From Pseudomonadota bacterium (lineage in GTDB: Bacteria; Pseudomonadota; Gammaproteobacteria; Burkholderiales; Burkholderiaceae): a DNA stretch of 6,080 nucleotides. Of the stretch, positions 1 through 6,080 are shown in pieces. The notes under the pieces are model-generated. The model was not told where the DNA came from and did not search any database. It was given only the letters and a program-made list of their open reading frames with translations. Position 1 is the stretch's first letter, and the number at the start of each line of letters is the position of its first letter. The position numbers and the translations under genes are program-made. The stretch spans positions 1 to 6,080 of the forward strand of contig JAEZQX010000275.1 in NCBI GenBank assembly GCA_023441105.1, given 5' to 3'.

Positions 1-3842
<3,842 letters not shown>

Positions 3843-3846
<4 letters not shown>

Positions 3847-6080
3847 TTCGCGCCTCCGCCGGAACGGCTTGCCAGCTGCCGCTCGACTTCCTCGTCGGAC
3901 AGGCTCTCCAGCGACGCCACCAGGTTGGCTCCCGATGCAGCCGGTTCAGCTTGCCGGGCCGGCTGCTGCGGCGCCTGCTGCGGTGCCTGCTGCGCATCGC
4001 TTCCCATCCCGTAGACCTTGTCGAGCAGATAATCCGTCAGCGCATCGAGCGTCGGATAGTCGAACAGCAGCGTGGCCGGCAGCGGCCTGCCGATGGCTGC
4101 GCCCAGCGTGTTGCGCAGCTCCACCGCAAGCAGCGAATCGAGGCCCATGTCGCCCAACGGCAGACGTGGATCGACCGTGCGGGCCGGATCGACACCCAAC
4201 GCCCGCAATGCACGCTCGCGCACGAACGCGGCCACCAGCGGCCGGCGGCGCGCCGCCGGGGTCTCCTTCAGTCGCAAGCCGAGATCGATGGCGCGCGTTG
4301 CGGCGGGCTGGCCGGCCGGCGCCGCCGCGTGCACGGCCTGCTGCTGGGGCGGCGCCGCCTGCGTCCGCACCTCCGACAGGAACGCCGGCAACCAGCCGCT
4401 GCCGAGATGCTGCTCGTAACGCCGCCAGTCGATCGGCAGCACCGCCACCTGCGCCCTCTCCTGCCGGATCAGCCGTTCGAGGGCAGCCAGTCCCTGTGCC
4501 GGGGTGACCGCGTGGATGCCCTGCGCGGCCAGGCGCTCGGCAACGCCTTTGGCCGCCGCCGCGCCGACGTCGCTCCACGGCCCCCAGTTGATGCTGAGGC
4601 CCGGCAGGCCACGGCTGCGGCGTTCCCTGGCCAGCAGGTCGAGGAATGCGTTGGCAGCCGCATGGTTGGCCTGCCCCGGCGAACCCAGCACCGATGCAGC
4701 CGACGAGAAGAGCACGAAGAAGTCGAGCGCCTCGCCGCGCGTGAGCCGATCCAGCAGGAAGCCGCCGCGGACCTTGGGCGCGAAGACCCGTTCGAAGCGG
4801 GCCGCATCCTGCTGCGCCAGGGCGGCATCATCGAGCACCCCGGCACCGTGGATCACGCCCCGCAACGGCGGTCCGCCCGCGCGCAGCCGCGCCAGCAGCG
4901 CCGCGAGAGCCGCCTCGTCGCTTACGTCGAGCGACTGCGCGACCACCTCGCCACCGTGCGCCCGGATCTCGTCGACCAGCGCCTCGTGCTGCGGGCCTGG
5001 CCCGTGTCGGCCGACCAGCACGATGCGGCCGGCGCCGCTGCGTGCCAGCCAGCGGGCGACCTCCGGACCGATGCCCGCCAGCCCACCGGTCACCAGGTAG
5101 GTGCCATCCCGCCGCACCGCAGGCGGCGTGGCGGCGCCATGTCGCACGACGATCTTGCCGACGTGCCGGGCCTGCGCCATGAAGCGGAAGGCGCGCTCGA
5201 TCTCGTCGCCGGCGAACTCGTGCCGCGGCAGGCTGGCGAGCGTGCCGGCCTGGATCGCTTCGACGAGCCGCGCGAGCATGCCGCCGATGAGTCCCGGCTG
5301 CAGCGCCGCGGTCTCGCCCCAGTCCACCAGGTGGTAGCGCAGGTTCCTGCCAAGCGACTGCACCCAGGCCTCGTCCTTGATGCCGCGCTTGCCGATCTCG
5401 ACGAAGCATCCGCCGGCGGCCAGGACGTCGAAGCTCGCCTCGATCGCTTCGCCGGCCAGCGAGTTGAGCACGATGTCGACGCCACGTCCGCCGGTCGCGG
5501 CGCGGATCTGCTCGACGAAGGCGGTGCTGCGCGAGTCGAAGACGTGGGCGACACCCATCGCCGCGAGCGCGTCGCGCTTCATCGCCGAGCCGGCCGTAGC
5601 GAAGACCTCGGCGCCGCAGCGCTGCGCGAGCCGCACCGCCGCCATTCCCACGCCACCGGCCGCGGCATGCACCAGCACCCGGTCGCCGGCCTTCATGACG
5701 GCCAGATGAGCGAGGCAGAACTCGGCGGTGAGAAAGGCGATCGGGATGGCCGCCGCCTCCTCGGCCGGCATGCCGGGCGGGCGCCGCTGCACGAAGTCGG
5801 CGCGGGCGATCACATGCGAGGCGAAGCTTCCGCCGGCCACCGCCAGCACCTCGTCGCCCGGCCGCACATGGGTGACGCCGGCGCCGACGGCGGTGACGCG
5901 GCCGGCACATTCGCCGCCCAGCGGCCCGGCATCGCCGGGATACATGCCCAGGGCATTGAGCACGTCCTTGAAGTTGAGGCCGCTGGCCTGGACCTCGATC
6001 TCCACCTCGCCGTCGGCCGGCTGGCGACGCGCCAGCGGCACACGATCGACGCCCGCCAGCGATCCGGGCCGCGCCACGAC
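3843..6080 (-). CDS. Modular type I polyketide synthase subunit, C-terminal part (ER-KR-ACP-docking), 5' end outside window
   Basis: This gene encodes the last 745 residues of a PKS subunit that reduces and carries a growing polyketide chain in the cytoplasm. Counting from the first codon in the window, the domains are enoylreductase (about 1-314), ketoreductase (about 326-506), acyl carrier protein (about 612-689, phosphopantetheine Ser649 in GLDSLL), a Gln/Ala/Pro linker and a C-terminal docking tail (about 718-745, LSDEEVERQL). A GTG at 6077 could be mistaken for a start, but it lies in the conserved N-terminal part of the ER (ARPGSLAGV) and an in-frame codon precedes it, so the true start is upstream, outside the window. 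KS and AT, and probably DH, should precede the ER there. The stop TGA (3845-3843) overlaps the ATG of the next PKS gene. One oddity is His473 where the ketoreductase normally has its catalytic Tyr. PKS identity is certain; the product is unknown. Confidence 0.97.
3846..3929 (-). other. C-terminal docking segment of the upstream PKS subunit
   Basis: The last 28 residues contain LVASLESLSDEEVERQLASR, an acidic amphipathic helix after a flexible linker. Short acidic tails with an LS-(D/E)-(D/E)-E pattern occur at the ends of PKS and NRPS/PKS subunits of cyanobacteria and myxobacteria, where they bind an N-terminal partner helix (class 2 docking domains). The partner is plausibly the LSPRRLALL helix at the start of the next gene. 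The assignment rests on pattern and position. Confidence 0.7.
3853..3857 (-). promoter_or_regulatory. Ribosome binding site (GGAGG) of the downstream PKS gene
   Basis: On the minus strand GGAGG lies six bases before the ATG at 3846 (GGAGG-CGCGAA-ATG), inside the last codons of the upstream gene, where it encodes part of its GGG tail. With the ATGA overlap it decides the start and suggests translational coupling, which would keep the two subunits at similar levels. Confidence 0.85.
3963..3995 (-). repeat. 12-bp imperfect tandem repeat in the ACP-docking linker
   Basis: The plus strand reads about 2.7 copies of a 12-bp unit, CTGCTGCGGYGC. On the coding strand it gives a QQAP repeat (QQAPQQAPQQP). 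It lies in the flexible linker between the ACP and the docking tail, where length variation should be tolerated. This is a low-complexity coding repeat, not a mobile or regulatory element. Confidence 0.8.
4014..4247 (-). other. Acyl carrier protein (ACP) domain
   Basis: This is a four-helix carrier domain that holds the chain on a 4'-phosphopantetheine arm. The motif MGLDSLLAVELRN places the modified serine at residue 649 (TCG, nt 4134-4136). The upstream helix (RERALRALGVD) and the following FDYPTLDALTDYLL are typical of type I PKS ACPs. A single ACP is present, followed directly by the linker and docking tail, so the subunit ends with this module. There is no thioesterase, so the chain must be passed on rather than released here. 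Confidence 0.96.
4563..5105 (-). other. Ketoreductase (KR) domain, B-type motif, catalytic Tyr replaced by His
   Basis: This is a short-chain-dehydrogenase-type domain that reduces the beta-keto group with NADPH. The cofactor motif TGGLAGIG is at residues 331-338 (nt 5067-5090). The LDD motif at residues 416-418 (nt 4827-4835), with no Trp in the A-type position, predicts a B-type KR (D-hydroxyl). Catalytic Lys436 (APKVRG) and Ser460 (LFSSAAS) are present. The catalytic Tyr, expected 13 residues after the Ser in GQANYAAAN, is His473 (codon CAT, nt 4662-4664). The rest of the domain, through the SINWGPWS motif, is well conserved with no frameshift, so the domain is not obviously decaying. Whether it is active is open. 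Confidence 0.93.
5139..6080 (-). other. Enoylreductase (ER) domain
   Basis: This is the NADPH-dependent ER of the upstream subunit, a zinc-free medium-chain reductase domain that saturates the enoyl-ACP double bond. The visible marks are LNFKDVLNALGMYPGD near residues 35-50, the nucleotide-binding stretch HAAAGGVGMAA with GGVG at residues 142-145 (nt 5646-5657), and FVEIGKRGIKDE around residues 226-237. The window opens almost exactly at the N-terminal edge of the domain, so little of it is missing. Residue 47 is Tyr in GMYPG. From memory this is the position linked to the stereochemistry of alpha-methyl reduction in modular ERs; it would matter only if this module carries an alpha-methyl branch, and the AT that decides that is outside the window. 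Confidence 0.93.

Noticed and set aside
6075..6077. GTG as start codon of the upstream gene
   Set aside because: It falls within the conserved first residues of the ER domain, an in-frame codon precedes it, no KS or AT precedes the ER in the window, and no ribosome site can be assessed. The gene is open at the right edge.

Overview
The whole window is one piece of a modular type I (cis-AT) polyketide synthase locus. Everything reads on the minus strand. Two very large genes cover every base; both are cut by the window edges and they overlap by 4 bp. I see no promoter, terminator, RNA gene, mobile element, CRISPR array or unrelated gene.

Layout in the direction of transcription (right to left): (1) Positions 6080-3843 hold the C-terminal 745 residues of a PKS subunit: enoylreductase, ketoreductase, acyl carrier protein, a Gln/Ala/Pro linker and a short acidic C-terminal tail that looks like a docking segment. 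Its start lies beyond position 6080. (2) Positions 3846-1 hold the first 1282 residues of the next subunit: an N-terminal docking helix, ketosynthase, acyltransferase, dehydratase and the start of the region after the DH. It runs off the left edge with no stop codon, and I checked its frame codon by codon across the whole span. The two genes share an ATGA stop/start, with a GGAGG ribosome site inside the end of the upstream gene.

How they work together: the upstream subunit finishes a reducing module and carries the chain on its ACP. The matching docking tails would pass the chain to the ketosynthase of the downstream subunit, whose AT loads a new extender unit and whose DH dehydrates the product if a ketoreductase follows outside the window.

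Organism: GC is very high (about 70% by eye), with G/C strongly preferred at third codon positions. The docking sequences are of the kind found between PKS and NRPS/PKS subunits of myxobacteria, cyanobacteria and proteobacteria rather than the classic actinobacterial type. A high-GC Gram-negative (proteobacterium or myxobacterium) fits best, but this is a weak inference.

I found no new class of system. The points worth a second look are a His in place of the catalytic Tyr of the ketoreductase, an unusual LAAH specificity motif in the acyltransferase, and the docking pair at the gene junction.
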